A DNA stretch of 64,000 bases from Mariniphaga sp. (GCA_024636975.1 JAGXGA010000053.1:62001-126000), one strand, 5' to 3'; numbered from the stretch's first letter, positions 44,244 to 53,631 are shown. Translations and numbers: made by a program. Notes: a model not told the origin generated them from the letters alone.

Positions 44244-45509
44244 ATGAACGACGAAAATATTAATAAAATGTATGAGCTGGCCAAAGAGCAGTATGCTGAA
44301 TTGGGTGTTTACACCGATATGGCCATAGCTAATATGAATCGGGTAAAAATAAGCCTGCACTGCTGGCAGACTGACGATGTGGGTGGATTCGAAAAGCCGG
44401 ATGCGACTTTGTCGGGTGGCGGGATACAGGCTACAGGGAATTATCCGGGCAAAGCAACTACTATTGAACAAATGCGTGCCGATTTAGAAAAGGTCATGCA
44501 ATTGCTGCCCGGAAAACAGAGACTGAACCTGCATGCCAGCTATGGTGAGTTTTCAGGAAAAGATGTTGATCGCGATGCCGTTGGTACTGAACATTTCCAG
44601 GGGTGGATTGACTGGGCCAAAGTACAAGGCCTTGGGCTCGATTTTAATGGTACCTATTTTTCGCATCCAAGAGCCAACAGTGGTTTTACATTATCGTCGA
44701 AAGATGAAAGCACCAGGCAGTTTTGGGTGGAACATATGAGGCGTTGCAGGGAAATAGGGGCTGAAATGGGCAAACAGCTTGGCACACCTTGTATTCACAA
44801 TACCTGGGTTCCCGATGGTTCGAAGGACGTTCCAATCGACCGGAACGGATACCGGGCACAACTTGTAAAATCGCTCGATGAGGGTTTTACAAAGGAATTT
44901 TCAAAAGAATTCCTGAAAGATGCTGTCGAGAGTAAATTGTTTGGGATTGGTGCTGAATCGATGACTGTTGGCTCACACGATTTCTACCTTGGGTATGCCA
45001 TAAAGAACAATAAATTGATTTGCCTTGATAACGGCCACTTTCATCCTACGGAACAGGTGGGCGATAAAATTTCATCATGTCTGCATTTTATCGATGAAGC
45101 ACTGCTGCATGTTACCCGTCCGGTAAGGTGGGACTCCGATCATGTGGTTACATTAAATGAAGAGGTGCAGTTAATTGCTTCGGAAATTGTACGCAATAAC
45201 TTTTTTGACAGGGTAAATACCGGGCTCGATTTCTTCGATGCTTCAATTAACAGGGTAGGGGCTTATGTGATAGGAACACGTGCCGCTCAGAAGGCTTTTT
45301 TAATTGCATTGCTTGAACCAACCTCCATGCTGTTAAATTTGGAGGAGGAAGGTAAATATTTTGAACGGCTGGCCATGCTCGAAGAACTGAAAACAAAACC
45401 ATTTGGCGCTGTGTGGGACTATTACTGCCTGATGAATGATGTTCCCGCTGGTGAAGAATATATAGCCGAAGTACAGCAATATGAAAAAGAGGTGCTGAGT
45501 AAGCGGTAG
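44244..45509 (+). CDS. rhaA: L-rhamnose isomerase
   Basis: 421 residues. It converts L-rhamnose to L-rhamnulose. Typical features are SLHCWQTDDVGGFE near the N-terminus, LGLDFNGTYFSHP, GTPCIHNTWVPDG, SHDFYLGYA, and metal ligands in CLDNGHFHPTEQVGD and RWDSDHV. It forms an operon with rhaM. Along with GH29 and araA this indicates deoxy- and pentose-sugar use. Transport and kinase genes must lie elsewhere. Confidence 0.94.
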   Translation: MNDENINKMYELAKEQYAELGVYTDMAIANMNRVKISLHCWQTDDVGGFEKPDATLSGGGIQATGNYPGKATTIEQMRADLEKVMQLLPGKQRLNLHASYGEFSGKDVDRDAVGTEHFQGWIDWAKVQGLGLDFNGTYFSHPRANSGFTLSSKDESTRQFWVEHMRRCREIGAEMGKQLGTPCIHNTWVPDGSKDVPIDRNGYRAQLVKSLDEGFTKEFSKEFLKDAVESKLFGIGAESMTVGSHDFYLGYAIKNNKLICLDNGHFHPTEQVGDKISSCLHFIDEALLHVTRPVRWDSDHVVTLNEEVQLIASEIVRNNFFDRVNTGLDFFDASINRVGAYVIGTRAAQKAFLIALLEPTSMLLNLEEEGKYFERLAMLEELKTKPFGAVWDYYCLMNDVPAGEEYIAEVQQYEKEVLSKR

Positions 45510-45588
45510 CTGATAAAGCTCCTTCGATCTGAGATACAAACATTTAAAAAGATTAAACCGTTACAATAGGCAGAAGGTGGAAACAACT

Positions 45589-45921
45589 ATGAAATGGATT
45601 GTTAAAATATTAAATATAGATCGTTATACTATTACCTGCCTGTGGAACAACAACGAAATAAGGAGAGTAGACCTTGATAAATTTATTAGAGAAAAGTCAA
45701 AGAATCCACATAATTCATATTTTCAACTAAAAGATAAAAACAGGTTTTGTCAGGTGAAATGTGATGGTACAACATTATATTGGGACAATGGAATTAAAAT
45801 GATTGATTATGATGGGAAAGAAAAAATGGGCCCACTAGATATCGATCCTGACTTTTTATTTGAAATTAGTCCTATTGACTCAAATAAATCAACGAGTGGC
45901 AACACGCGGTTTAGCCAATAA
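45589..45921 (+). CDS. DUF2442-like small protein
   Basis: 110 residues from the ATG at 45589; a GTG at 45577 is an alternative. The pattern (KILNIDRYTITCLWNNNEIRRVDLDKF, then WDNGI and PLDIDPDFLFEIS) is typical of DUF2442, a small soluble domain often seen beside DUF4160-type genes. No such partner is present here. Function unknown. The downstream 200 bp holds no gene. Confidence 0.6.
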   Translation: MKWIVKILNIDRYTITCLWNNNEIRRVDLDKFIREKSKNPHNSYFQLKDKNRFCQVKCDGTTLYWDNGIKMIDYDGKEKMGPLDIDPDFLFEISPIDSNKSTSGNTRFSQ

Positions 45922-46122
45922 GGGTCTGGTGGTATGTGAAGGGTTTTAGCCCGGATCAACTTTTCGATATAATAATGACAAAATAAAAAAGACTGTTTTA
46001 ATTTTCATTGAGCTGATTGTATGGTTAGGAAATGGATTTTAAATTAACTCATTTACTAAATACAAGATGGAAATAACTTTAAACGGACAGACATAAATTT
46101 ATACAAATTTAAAGTTAATATT

Positions 46123-46494
46123 ATGAAATTAGGAGCATTTTCAATTAGCCTTAGTGTCAAGGACATTAACGCTTCTAAAGCATTTTACGAGAATCTTGGC
46201 TTCACAGTCTTTGCAGGAGACATAGAAAAGAATTACCTCATTATGAAGAATGAAAATTCTTTAATCGGACTGTTTCAGGGTATGTTTGAAGGTAACATTT
46301 TGACCTTTAATCCAGGTTGGGACGAGAATGCAAAAAATTTAGACAAGTTCGATGATGTAAGAGATATTCAAAGGTACTTAAAAGATAAAGGGATTTCCAT
46401 AAATCCGGAAGCAGACGAAAACACAACAGGACCTGCAAGTTTTATGGTAACTGACCCGGATGGAAATGTATTGCTGTTCGACCAACATCGTTAA
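46123..46494 (+). CDS. VOC family protein (glyoxalase/bleomycin-resistance fold)
   Basis: 123 residues. The pattern ISLSVKDINASKAFYENLGF at the start and SFMVTDPDGNVLLFDQH at the end is the VOC fold. The Glu and His metal ligands expected at strand ends are not all clear, so it could be a binding protein rather than an enzyme. Substrate unknown. It is convergent with the GH29 gene. Confidence 0.85.
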   Translation: MKLGAFSISLSVKDINASKAFYENLGFTVFAGDIEKNYLIMKNENSLIGLFQGMFEGNILTFNPGWDENAKNLDKFDDVRDIQRYLKDKGISINPEADENTTGPASFMVTDPDGNVLLFDQHR

Positions 46495-46549
46495 AAAACG
46501 ATTATATGAATAGGCTGATAAAACTATATTATATGTATTCAGGAAAAAA

Positions 46550-46577
46550 CACCCGATGTATTTCTTTTTCCCGGGTG
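46550..46577. terminator. Terminator between VOC and GH29 genes
   Basis: CACCCG (46550-46555) and CGGGTG (46572-46577) form a short stem with a loop rich in T; A-rich sequence precedes it. Could end the GH29 transcript on the minus strand. Confidence 0.5.
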
Positions 46578-46601
46578 CGTTAAATGAAAGTGGAAATAAA
46601 A

Positions 46602-48086
46602 TTATTTCACTGCTGAAATTTTAATTGCCCATGCCAGGTCGCAGGGAAGGTTATTACGTATTTTTTCCGGAATATAAACCTTTACGCCCTCTGTGGTATT
46701 TTCCCACTTCAGGTTCCCTTTGCTTCCCAGTAAATTCAACTTGGCATCCGGTGCAGCAAAGATGCCTTTTACTTTGAAGAAGCCCGGAAGTTGATTTTTG
46801 GGAGCATCCTCCTGTTCGAGATAAATCGCGAACACTTCTTTGGTATCTTTTTTCTGTGTCAGGCAAATATTTTCGGTTTTGTATGGCTCGATGGCCCTTG
46901 TTGAATAAATGGCTTCTCCATTTACCGTAATCCAGTCGCCCATGGCCGATAGCAATTCATAGGCACCTTCAGGCCACCTTCCATCCGGTCCCGGGCCTAT
47001 ATTATACAAGAGGTTCCCGCCTTTGGCCACAATATCAATAAGCATGTGTATCGCTTGTTTCGGTGTCATGAAATTGGGATCAGGCACCCATGACCAGCCA
47101 CCGCCTGCAATGATGCACGATTCCCAGGGGTAGGGGAGTTGTGTTTCAGGTACCCGGTTTTCGGGTGTCAGGTAATTTTGATTGGGGCCACGCACTGCCC
47201 GATCTACAACGATTAATCCGGGCTGCTTTTCGCGGGCTTTGGCTGCCAGCTCATCCATGCGGATATCCTGGTTTACTGTCCGGTTTTTTATGAACCCCGA
47301 TGGTGTGCCTTCACCTTTGCCGGCATAGGCTTGTTCTATAAGTGAGGCAGGTTTTTGGGCTACCCATCCGCCATCGAGCCAAAGAATATCCACTTTTCCA
47401 TAGTCGGTCATCAATTCCATGATCTGGTTGTGCGTGAAATCAACAAACTTCTCCCACTTTGCGGGGTAAAGTTCAGGGTCGTAATTTACATTCCGGTCGA
47501 ATGGTGGAAATTTCGGATCCCAGTAATGTTCCGAATGCCAGTCGGGCTTTGAAAAATAGGCGCCGGCCCATAAGCCTTCCGCTCTAAAAGCATCAAATAT
47601 TTCTTTTGTGACATTAGCCCTTGGGTTCACGCTGAACGGACAATCATCATCGGTAATTTTATAATCGGTGTATTTTGAATCAAACATGCTAAAGCCATCG
47701 TGGTGTTTGGTGGTAAACACCACGTATTTCATGCCGGCATCATGAGCTGCTTTAGCCCATTTTTCAGGTTCAAACCCTGTAGGGTTGAATGAAAGCTTCA
47801 GGTTTTCATACTCTTTTTTATAAGTATAGTAATCATTAGGATCAGAACCTTTTTTGCGTTCACACCAGCCATAATCTTCGGGGCATATCGACCACGATTC
47901 AACAATTCCCCACTGACTGTATGCACCCCAGTGCATCAGCAGCCCGAATTTAAGGTCCTGCCACTCTTCAAGTTTTTGTAACACTTCTTTGTCTTCAGGC
48001 CAGACGTAGCCCGTTACTTCATGTTCATATTGAGCATGTGACATTAAGGCTGTGAGAATTGGAACAATAAGTAGTAATTTTTTCAT
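46602..48086 (-). CDS. GH29 alpha-L-fucosidase
   Basis: 494 residues with a signal peptide (about 1-18, ending HAQ). The family motifs are GLMHWGAYSQWG, KYVVFTTKHHDGF and VDILWLDGGW with the nucleophile D238. The C-terminal part (about 385-490) is a beta sandwich. It should release L-fucose from host or algal glycans in the periplasm. It lies 70 nt after cutC on the same strand, so they may be cotranscribed. No fucose-catabolic genes are near; the rhamnose genes at 43.9 kb are the nearest deoxy-sugar functions. Confidence 0.92.
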   Translation of the reverse strand: MKKLLLIVPILTALMSHAQYEHEVTGYVWPEDKEVLQKLEEWQDLKFGLLMHWGAYSQWGIVESWSICPEDYGWCERKKGSDPNDYYTYKKEYENLKLSFNPTGFEPEKWAKAAHDAGMKYVVFTTKHHDGFSMFDSKYTDYKITDDDCPFSVNPRANVTKEIFDAFRAEGLWAGAYFSKPDWHSEHYWDPKFPPFDRNVNYDPELYPAKWEKFVDFTHNQIMELMTDYGKVDILWLDGGWVAQKPASLIEQAYAGKGEGTPSGFIKNRTVNQDIRMDELAAKAREKQPGLIVVDRAVRGPNQNYLTPENRVPETQLPYPWESCIIAGGGWSWVPDPNFMTPKQAIHMLIDIVAKGGNLLYNIGPGPDGRWPEGAYELLSAMGDWITVNGEAIYSTRAIEPYKTENICLTQKKDTKEVFAIYLEQEDAPKNQLPGFFKVKGIFAAPDAKLNLLGSKGNLKWENTTEGVKVYIPEKIRNNLPCDLAWAIKISAVK

Positions 48087-48156
48087 GTCGTCGAATGTTT
48101 AACTTCAAGTTATAAAATCAGAATACCTGCCAGAAGTATAGGCATGCATAAAAAAT

Positions 48157-48795
48157 TTAAGAAAGCTCACCAACGATTCTTCTTCCGTGCAATTCTTCAG
48201 CACCGGTCAGTTGCTGTATCTCGTACACATTTTTATCAGTTACTTTCCCGGCTACCAGTATTACCAGTTTATCGCCAGCTGCTTCCATCATCTTTTTAAT
48301 AGTTTCGGACCCCTCTTTTGCCGTGACTTTACCTCCGGAGGTAAGAACCCGTTTGATTCCCGTTATTCTTTTTAGAACCTCTGCGCCTTTCACAGGATTT
48401 TCCATGACATCGATGGCCTTGTGAAAAGTAACGGGCAGTGGACTTGCATATTCGGCCAGCAACTGCGTATTTTTTTCATCTACATTATTTTCCGGAGTAA
48501 GAAGGCCGAGCACGATACCGGCAGCTCCTGCTTTTTTAGCTTGATCGATTTCGTGTTTCATCTGGATTATTTCAAGGTCAGAATAAACAAAATTACCTGC
48601 GCGCGGACGAATCATTACCATAACTGGAATCTTAAGCGATATGCAGGCTTTTTGCATAAGCTCCACATCAGGAGTCAGTCCGTCATTTTTTAGATCTGCG
48701 CATAATTCAATCCGGTCTGCACCTTGTTTTTCAGCGATCAGAGCTTCTTCAAGGGTCTCAACACAAGCTTCTTTTATCATCAGATGTTTTCTCAT
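48157..48795 (-). CDS. cutC: CutC family protein
   Basis: 212 residues; the start at 48795 is possible, while a Met five codons later gives the more usual IKEACVETLEEA opening. GADRIELCADLKNDGLTPD is the CutC signature, and the TIM barrel is complete (VMIRPRAGNFVYSD, TFHKAIDV, LTSGGK). CutC was first linked to copper tolerance in E. coli, but evidence for a direct role is weak. It is short compared with E. coli CutC (about 248). It lies upstream of the fucosidase. Confidence 0.88.
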   Translation of the reverse strand: MRKHLMIKEACVETLEEALIAEKQGADRIELCADLKNDGLTPDVELMQKACISLKIPVMVMIRPRAGNFVYSDLEIIQMKHEIDQAKKAGAAGIVLGLLTPENNVDEKNTQLLAEYASPLPVTFHKAIDVMENPVKGAEVLKRITGIKRVLTSGGKVTAKEGSETIKKMMEAAGDKLVILVAGKVTDKNVYEIQQLTGAEELHGRRIVGELS

Positions 48796-48927
48796 TTAAA
48801 TTTCAAATATATTTCATTCCTGAATTTCTGATACCGGAATTCATAATTATCATCAAATTTTAAGAACTTTCGATACTTTATAAGAGAGGATAATTTTGGA
48901 ATAAGCCATTCAATAGATGATAATTTA

Positions 48928-48935
48928 TAGTTTTG
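48928..48935 (+). promoter_or_regulatory. -7 element upstream of miaA
   Basis: TAGTTTTG matches TAnnTTTG exactly, 20 nt before the miaA ATG. No good -33 element at the right distance. Confidence 0.4.
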
Positions 48936-48955
48936 TAGCCGGAGAAAGCTAAAAA

Positions 48956-49888
48956 ATGAATACCGGTAAAGAAAAATACAATTTAATTACCATTCTGGGT
49001 CCTACAGCCACAGGGAAAACAGGACTGGCAGCGCATCTTGCAGCAAAAATTGAAGGTGAAGTAATTTCGGGAGATTCCCGTCAGGTGTACCGGGGAATGG
49101 ACATTGGAACAGGTAAAGACTACATCGATTATTTTGTTAATGGAGTTGAAATTCCTTCCCACCTTGTGGACATAGAAGACCCGGGCAAGCATTACAACGT
49201 TTACCGCTTTCAGACTGATTTTGGAAGAGTATTCGAGGAAATACGGATGCGAGGTAAGTTTCCGGTATTATGTGGTGGCAGCGGTTTATACCTGGAGGCA
49301 GTGCTGAAAGATTACAGGCTGATACAGGTTCCGCCTAACCGGGAGCTTCGAAAAGAACTTGAAGGTAAATCGCTTGAAGAGCTTTCTGAGATTTTGAGAA
49401 AAATGAAGTCAAGTCTCCATAATAAAACCGACATTGAAACCGACAGGCGGGCAATACGGGCCATTGAAATTGAATTGTATTATCGTGAAAATCCGGAATC
49501 AGAAACGGGTGAGTCAGAGATTAACAGCCTCAACATTGGAGTTAAGGTTGACAGGGATGTACGTCGCCAGCGAATATCCGGAAGATTGAAGCAGCGGCTT
49601 GAGGAGGGGATGGTGGAGGAAGTGCAGAAATTACTTGATTCAGGTTTAACACCGGATCAGCTTATTTATTACGGACTGGAATATAAATACCTGACACTTT
49701 ATTTAACAGGCGAATTGACTTACCAGGAAATGTACGACAAGCTGGAAATTGCCATTCATCAGTTTGCCAAACGACAAATGACATGGTTTCGCGGGATGGA
49801 GAAAAGGGGTACTAAAATTCACTGGATTGACGGACAACTGGAAATGGAAGAAAAGGTGGGGAAGATACTGGATTTGTATCATTCCTGA
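48956..49888 (+). CDS. miaA: tRNA dimethylallyltransferase
   Basis: 310 residues. The P-loop is ILGPTATGKTGL (about 13-24), followed by SGDSRQVYRGMDIGTGK, the DSRQ substrate motif. RRAIRAIEIELYY and YYGLEYKYLTLYLTGE are family features. It adds an isopentenyl group to A37 of tRNAs that read UNN codons. In this class the enzyme is of usual length. It is convergent with the thioesterase gene (13 nt gap). Confidence 0.93.
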   Translation: MNTGKEKYNLITILGPTATGKTGLAAHLAAKIEGEVISGDSRQVYRGMDIGTGKDYIDYFVNGVEIPSHLVDIEDPGKHYNVYRFQTDFGRVFEEIRMRGKFPVLCGGSGLYLEAVLKDYRLIQVPPNRELRKELEGKSLEELSEILRKMKSSLHNKTDIETDRRAIRAIEIELYYRENPESETGESEINSLNIGVKVDRDVRRQRISGRLKQRLEEGMVEEVQKLLDSGLTPDQLIYYGLEYKYLTLYLTGELTYQEMYDKLEIAIHQFAKRQMTWFRGMEKRGTKIHWIDGQLEMEEKVGKILDLYHS

Positions 49889-49901
49889 TTTCTGCTATTT
49901 T

Positions 49902-50630
49902 CTATCTTTTCTTCCATACTAAGTGGGCCCTGATCAGATCGGCCCCGTCGCTTTCACGTACCACACTGCACAGATGGTTCAGTTCATCAGATTGCTGCTT
50001 TTTTACAGCCAGCCGATCGGTAGGCAGGCCTTCCTTTAAAAAGTTGATTTCAAACTCTGTAAGCTCATTCTCTTCATGAAAGTTAAAAGGGTAATTATCA
50101 ATAATTCTTTCGATGTATCTACCGGTGTTAAAGTGCTGGTTGATGTCGATCTCATTGAAAAGGACAGGAGTAAAGTATAAAGGTTCATCCGATGTGGGAG
50201 ATTTCACTTTTGAGGCATTGTGACCAAAAACGCTTTCAGCATATTTGGGGAACTCCTTGAACTTAGAGAGGCGGACAATACGTTTTGTCCCAGCGTCGAG
50301 TATCAGCCAGCTGCTCGTTGCCTGAATTATATTAATACCGGCTGCATCTGTAAAGTTAAAATCGCGATAGCCGTAAAACCCATCGGTACCACGCGACCAG
50401 GTTTCCAGGTTAAAGTTTTCAGTCCACTCAGGCCTCCGGTTTATTTTAACTTTTAATCGTGAAAGCACCCAGAACTGGTTCTCATTTTTTAATTGATTAT
50501 ACCCGAACCCAAGCAGGTTTGCATGCTCCCAGGCAATCTCCTGCATTTGATAGAACATAAATGATGTGGAGAGTTTCCCAAACCGGTTTATGAAATAAGA
50601 CTTGGTAGTAATCGGATTAATGTGTTTCAT
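49902..50630 (-). CDS. Acyl-ACP thioesterase
   Basis: 242 residues from the ATG at 50630. The frame is open further upstream, but that would overlap the divergent map gene and the sequence is not protein-like. Two hot-dog domains are visible: residues 20-120 (MQEIAWEHANLLGFG, WVLSRLKVKINRRP) and 150-240 (EIDINQHFNTGRYIERI, with the Asn-His pair of the FatA/FatB active site). It should release fatty acids from acyl carrier protein. Confidence 0.85.
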   Translation of the reverse strand: MKHINPITTKSYFINRFGKLSTSFMFYQMQEIAWEHANLLGFGYNQLKNENQFWVLSRLKVKINRRPEWTENFNLETWSRGTDGFYGYRDFNFTDAAGINIIQATSSWLILDAGTKRIVRLSKFKEFPKYAESVFGHNASKVKSPTSDEPLYFTPVLFNEIDINQHFNTGRYIERIIDNYPFNFHEENELTEFEINFLKEGLPTDRLAVKKQQSDELNHLCSVVRESDGADLIRAHLVWKKR

Positions 50631-50707
50631 ATTATGGTTTTTTCTTTTTCCTGCCCTGTGTTTTGAGATACAGGAAACTAAACTTTTAGGCAAATTTATT
50701 GTTCGGT

Positions 50708-50738
50708 TTTGAAATACCATTGTAAATAACCACTTTTG
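50708..50738 (+). promoter_or_regulatory. Promoter of map
   Basis: TTTG at 50708-50711, 19 nt of spacing, then CACTTTTG (50731-50738), one base from TAnnTTTG. It sits about 30 nt before the map ATG and just upstream of the divergent thioesterase start. Confidence 0.5.
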
Positions 50739-50768
50739 CAAAAAATTTAACCAACAGGATAACAACTT

Positions 50769-51548
50769 ATGGGTGGAATTATTATCAAAACTCCGGAGCA
50801 GATTGAAGGAATTCGGAAAAGTTGCAAACTGGCAGCACAGACCCTTGATTTTGCTGCACAATTTGTTCAGGCTGGGGTTTCCACCGAATACATCAATACA
50901 CAGATAGATAAATACATCGTTGAGCATAGTGCAGTTCCTGCAACAAAAGGATATAATGGATACCCCAAAGCGAGCTGCATTTCAATTAATGAGGTTGTTT
51001 GCCATGGCATTCCTTCCGAACAGGTTATCCTAAAAGAAGGGGATATTATTAATATTGATGTAACAACCATCCTTGATGGATATTATGGCGATACTTCCCG
51101 TATGTTTTGGGTGGGTGAAATATCTCCGGAGGCGAAAAATCTGATCGAGGTCACGCATCATTGTCTTTATCTGGGCATCCAGCAGGTAAAACCAGATAAT
51201 TTTTTTGGTAATATCGGCTTCGTCATTAATCGTTATGCGACTGCCAAAGGTTTAAGTGTAGTGTATGAATTTTGTGGTCATGGTGTTGGTTTGAAGTTTC
51301 ATGAGGAACCGCAGGTTGACCATACTTCGCGCAGAAATAAAGGGCCTAAAATGAAACCGGGTATGATATTTACTATAGAGCCTATGATTAACCAGGGGCG
51401 CGCAGCAACTCGTGTTGACAGAGCGGATGGCTGGACTGCCCGTACAATAGATAACAAATTATCGGCTCAGTTTGAACATACTGTTTTAGTTACTGCCGGC
51501 GGTTTTGAAGTACTTACCGATATTCATAATGAGTATGCTGTAACATAA
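50769..51548 (+). CDS. map: Methionine aminopeptidase, type I
   Basis: 259 residues. The five metal ligands of the family are all visible: IDVT and YGDTSRMF (two Asp), GHGVG (His), IEPM (Glu) and FEHTV (Glu). It removes N-terminal Met from new proteins. The N-terminal region has no SH3-like extension, so it is the short type Ia form. It is convergent with the first WM-repeat gene; the two share a terminator. Confidence 0.94.
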   Translation: MGGIIIKTPEQIEGIRKSCKLAAQTLDFAAQFVQAGVSTEYINTQIDKYIVEHSAVPATKGYNGYPKASCISINEVVCHGIPSEQVILKEGDIINIDVTTILDGYYGDTSRMFWVGEISPEAKNLIEVTHHCLYLGIQQVKPDNFFGNIGFVINRYATAKGLSVVYEFCGHGVGLKFHEEPQVDHTSRRNKGPKMKPGMIFTIEPMINQGRAATRVDRADGWTARTIDNKLSAQFEHTVLVTAGGFEVLTDIHNEYAVT

Positions 51549-51550
51549 AA

Positions 51551-51574
51551 AAAACCGGCATCTTTGCCGGCTTT
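51551..51574. terminator. Bidirectional terminator between map and the WM-repeat gene
   Basis: CCGGCA-TCTT-TGCCGG with A-runs on the left and CTTTT on the right. Confidence 0.8.
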
Positions 51575-51606
51575 TACTGTAATTCATGGCTTGTTTATTC
51601 TGTTTT

Positions 51607-52413
51607 CTATTTTCTGTTCCAATGTTTTTTGTCAACCATCCATTTTTCCAATTCCAGTTCTGGTTCTTCTTCTTCAGCCAGTTTGAATAAAAAGGTGTAG
51701 CCAGTTGCAGGATCTTTATATTCGATTGTTGTTATTTTCTTAGCTTTTTCCGAAGCATTCAATGCCAGTTCCCCAGATTCTTCTTTAACAGGTGCTTTTG
51801 CCAGGAAGGTGCTGTCATTTACCATCCATGCTTCCAATTCCAGAATGCTTTCAGATTCAACTTCCAGTGCAGCAGCTGGTAAGAAAACACTTTCATTAAG
51901 CATCCAATCTTCAAGATTCAGTGTTTCTTCTGTTTCAGTTTCCAAAGAATAAGCTACAGCGAAGGTTTTTGCATCAATCATCCAGTTTTCAAGTTCCATT
52001 GCACTTTCTGTTTCGGTTGCCAGAGAAAAGGTCGGCATAAAATTGGTTTCATTTATCATCCATGCGGCTAAAATCAATGCTTCTTCTGTTTCAGTTTCCA
52101 GATAATTAGCTGAAGCAAAATTAGTGGAATTGGTCATCCAGCTTTCTACTTCAAGAGAAGCTTCAGTTTCTGCTTCCAATACGTAGGAATTGAAAAAGTT
52201 ATTTTCATTTAGCATCCAGCTTTCGATATTAAGGTATGCATCATGTTCTGCGATAACTATTTCAGCGTATGCTTCAGTTCCTGCATTTTTATGAGTAGTT
52301 TTTCCTATGGCAGCTGCCTGGTTGTTAAGTACCAAAACTGCGGCAAATAAAACGATAAGATTGGTCAGTGAGTTTAATTCTGTTTTCTGTAATTTGCTGT
52401 TTCTTGTTTTCAT
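51607..52413 (-). CDS. Exported WM-repeat protein A (novel repeat family)
   Basis: 268 residues with a signal peptide (about 17-36). The mature part has six tandem repeats of exactly 26 residues, with Trp at 66, 92, 118, 144, 170 and 196. The consensus is L-x-[VLI]-E-x-W-M-x-[ND]-x-x-x-F, followed by an acidic ETE stretch. After a linker (about 205-250), a seventh WM unit closes the protein (W258, LELEKWMVDKKHW). A second protein at 52986 has the same ends. I do not recognise the family. It has a strong AGGAGG Shine-Dalgarno and ECF-type promoter, so stress-controlled export is likely. Confidence 0.75.
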   Translation of the reverse strand: MKTRNSKLQKTELNSLTNLIVLFAAVLVLNNQAAAIGKTTHKNAGTEAYAEIVIAEHDAYLNIESWMLNENNFFNSYVLEAETEASLEVESWMTNSTNFASANYLETETEEALILAAWMINETNFMPTFSLATETESAMELENWMIDAKTFAVAYSLETETEETLNLEDWMLNESVFLPAAALEVESESILELEAWMVNDSTFLAKAPVKEESGELALNASEKAKKITTIEYKDPATGYTFLFKLAEEEEPELELEKWMVDKKHWNRK

Positions 52414-52483
52414 GACTTTGTCCTCCTGTTTATTCTGTTTTATTTTCTTAATTTTTTCAATTTCTGTTTTTCGTATTCAATTT

Positions 52484-52511
52484 TAAGACGCCTGACTTTT
52501 TATTTCGTTAC
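52484..52511 (-). promoter_or_regulatory. ECF-sigma-type promoter of WM-repeat gene A
   Basis: On the minus strand GTAAC (52507-52511), 16 nt, then CGTCTTA (52484-52490). This fits the GTAAC/CGTC pattern of extracytoplasmic-function sigma factors. Start of RNA would be near 52477, about 60 nt before the ATG. Confidence 0.65.
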
Positions 52512-52568
52512 ACTTTTTATAGAACTTTTTTTTGGCATGTACTTTTTTTAACATTGTTGTTTGTTATA

Positions 52569-52600
52569 CAAATATACTAACAAATAATAATACCATGCAA
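52569..52600 (-). promoter_or_regulatory. Distal housekeeping-type promoter of WM-repeat gene A
   Basis: On the minus strand TTG(CA) at 52596-52600, 21 nt, then TATATTTG (52569-52576), continuing as TATAACAA. The same block occurs upstream of gene B. Confidence 0.55.
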
Positions 52601-52929
52601 TACATAGTATTATGAATTTTATCATGATTTTAATATTTATCTTTCAATATTTTATTTATCAGTTGTTTACTGATATGAAAAAAATATTATTTTTTAGAAT
52701 AAAGTTACCTTGATGTTGTTTATTTGTATTTTTTAGAAGGAAAGTGATAATGATTTTCTTTAAATTAATTGTCTCAGGTTAGATTTTAGGCAGAGGAATA
52801 CCCGTAAATAACATTAAAATCTGTTGGTTGAGGAAGAAGTGAAAACGGCAGGGGTGTTTATTGGGTCATTATGAAGTCCTTCTATTTTTGATAAGAAAAT
52901 ATAGTTAAAAATTTTTGAATAGTAATAAA

Positions 52930-52954
52930 AAAAGCCGGCAATTAGCCGGCTTTT
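52930..52954. terminator. Terminator after WM-repeat gene B
   Basis: GCCGGC-AATTA-GCCGGC with a run of A before it and TTTT after it. Lies about 30 nt past the stop of gene B. Confidence 0.8.
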
Positions 52955-52985
52955 CTTGCTGTTTTCATAACTTTTCTGCTGTTTT

Positions 52986-53540
52986 CTACCTTTTTTTTAT
53001 CCATACTCTGTCATCTACCATCCATTGTTCCAGTTCCAGTTTCGGATCTTCCATTTCTATATGTATAAATGTCCTTCTTCCAAACTGTGCTCCAGGAAAT
53101 GTAACTCCGATTGTTTTTGCTTTTTTGTCAACTTTTACTGTTACTGGTTCTTCTTTTTTCTTTTCTTCTTCTTCTGTTTTAAAAAGTTCTTCATCCATCA
53201 TCCAGTCTTCCACCTTTAATACTTCCTCAATTTCTGTTTCCATTTCTGCTACTCCGAAGAAAGATGCATCTGTCATCCATGATTCAACTGTTAAATCTGA
53301 CTCTCTTTCTTCTTTCAGGAATTCCGCATAGTATTCAATTTCTGCTGATGCTTCATTACTCCTTGATACTCTGCCTGCAGTTTTAATTGTTTCAACTGAA
53401 GCCAGTTCTTCGTTGTCATCAAATGTATTTTCAAAAATTGCACCTTGAGCACTGATTGTGAAACATGTTGCAAAAATAATTGCCAATACTGTCAGTGATT
53501 CTATTCCTGCTTTCCGTAATCTGCTGTTAATTGTTTTCAT
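52986..53540 (-). CDS. Exported WM-repeat protein B (paralog of A)
   Basis: 184 residues from the ATG at 53540, chosen because the AGGAGG Shine-Dalgarno and leader match gene A; an earlier start at 53600 would overlap the promoter. After a signal peptide (about 14-34) there are two WM units (W88 and W113, 25 residues apart), a Lys/Glu-rich linker and the closing unit (W173, LELEQWMVDDRVW). The last 45 residues align with those of A (KAKxI, TF, E-x-P-x-LELE-x-WMVD). B therefore looks like a shortened or less expanded paralog. Function unknown. Confidence 0.72.
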   Translation of the reverse strand: MKTINSRLRKAGIESLTVLAIIFATCFTISAQGAIFENTFDDNEELASVETIKTAGRVSRSNEASAEIEYYAEFLKEERESDLTVESWMTDASFFGVAEMETEIEEVLKVEDWMMDEELFKTEEEEKKKEEPVTVKVDKKAKTIGVTFPGAQFGRRTFIHIEMEDPKLELEQWMVDDRVWIKKR

Positions 53541-53603
53541 GACTTTGTCCTCCTGTTTGTTATTTTTTAAATTTTCCTGTTTTCTGTTTTTCAATTTCAA
53601 TTT

Positions 53604-53631
53604 TAAGACGCCTGAATTTTTATTTCGTTAC
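53604..53631 (-). promoter_or_regulatory. ECF-sigma-type promoter of WM-repeat gene B
   Basis: GTAAC (53627-53631), 16 nt, CGTCTTA (53604-53610), read on the minus strand. Spacing and flanks are the same as in gene A. Confidence 0.65.
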
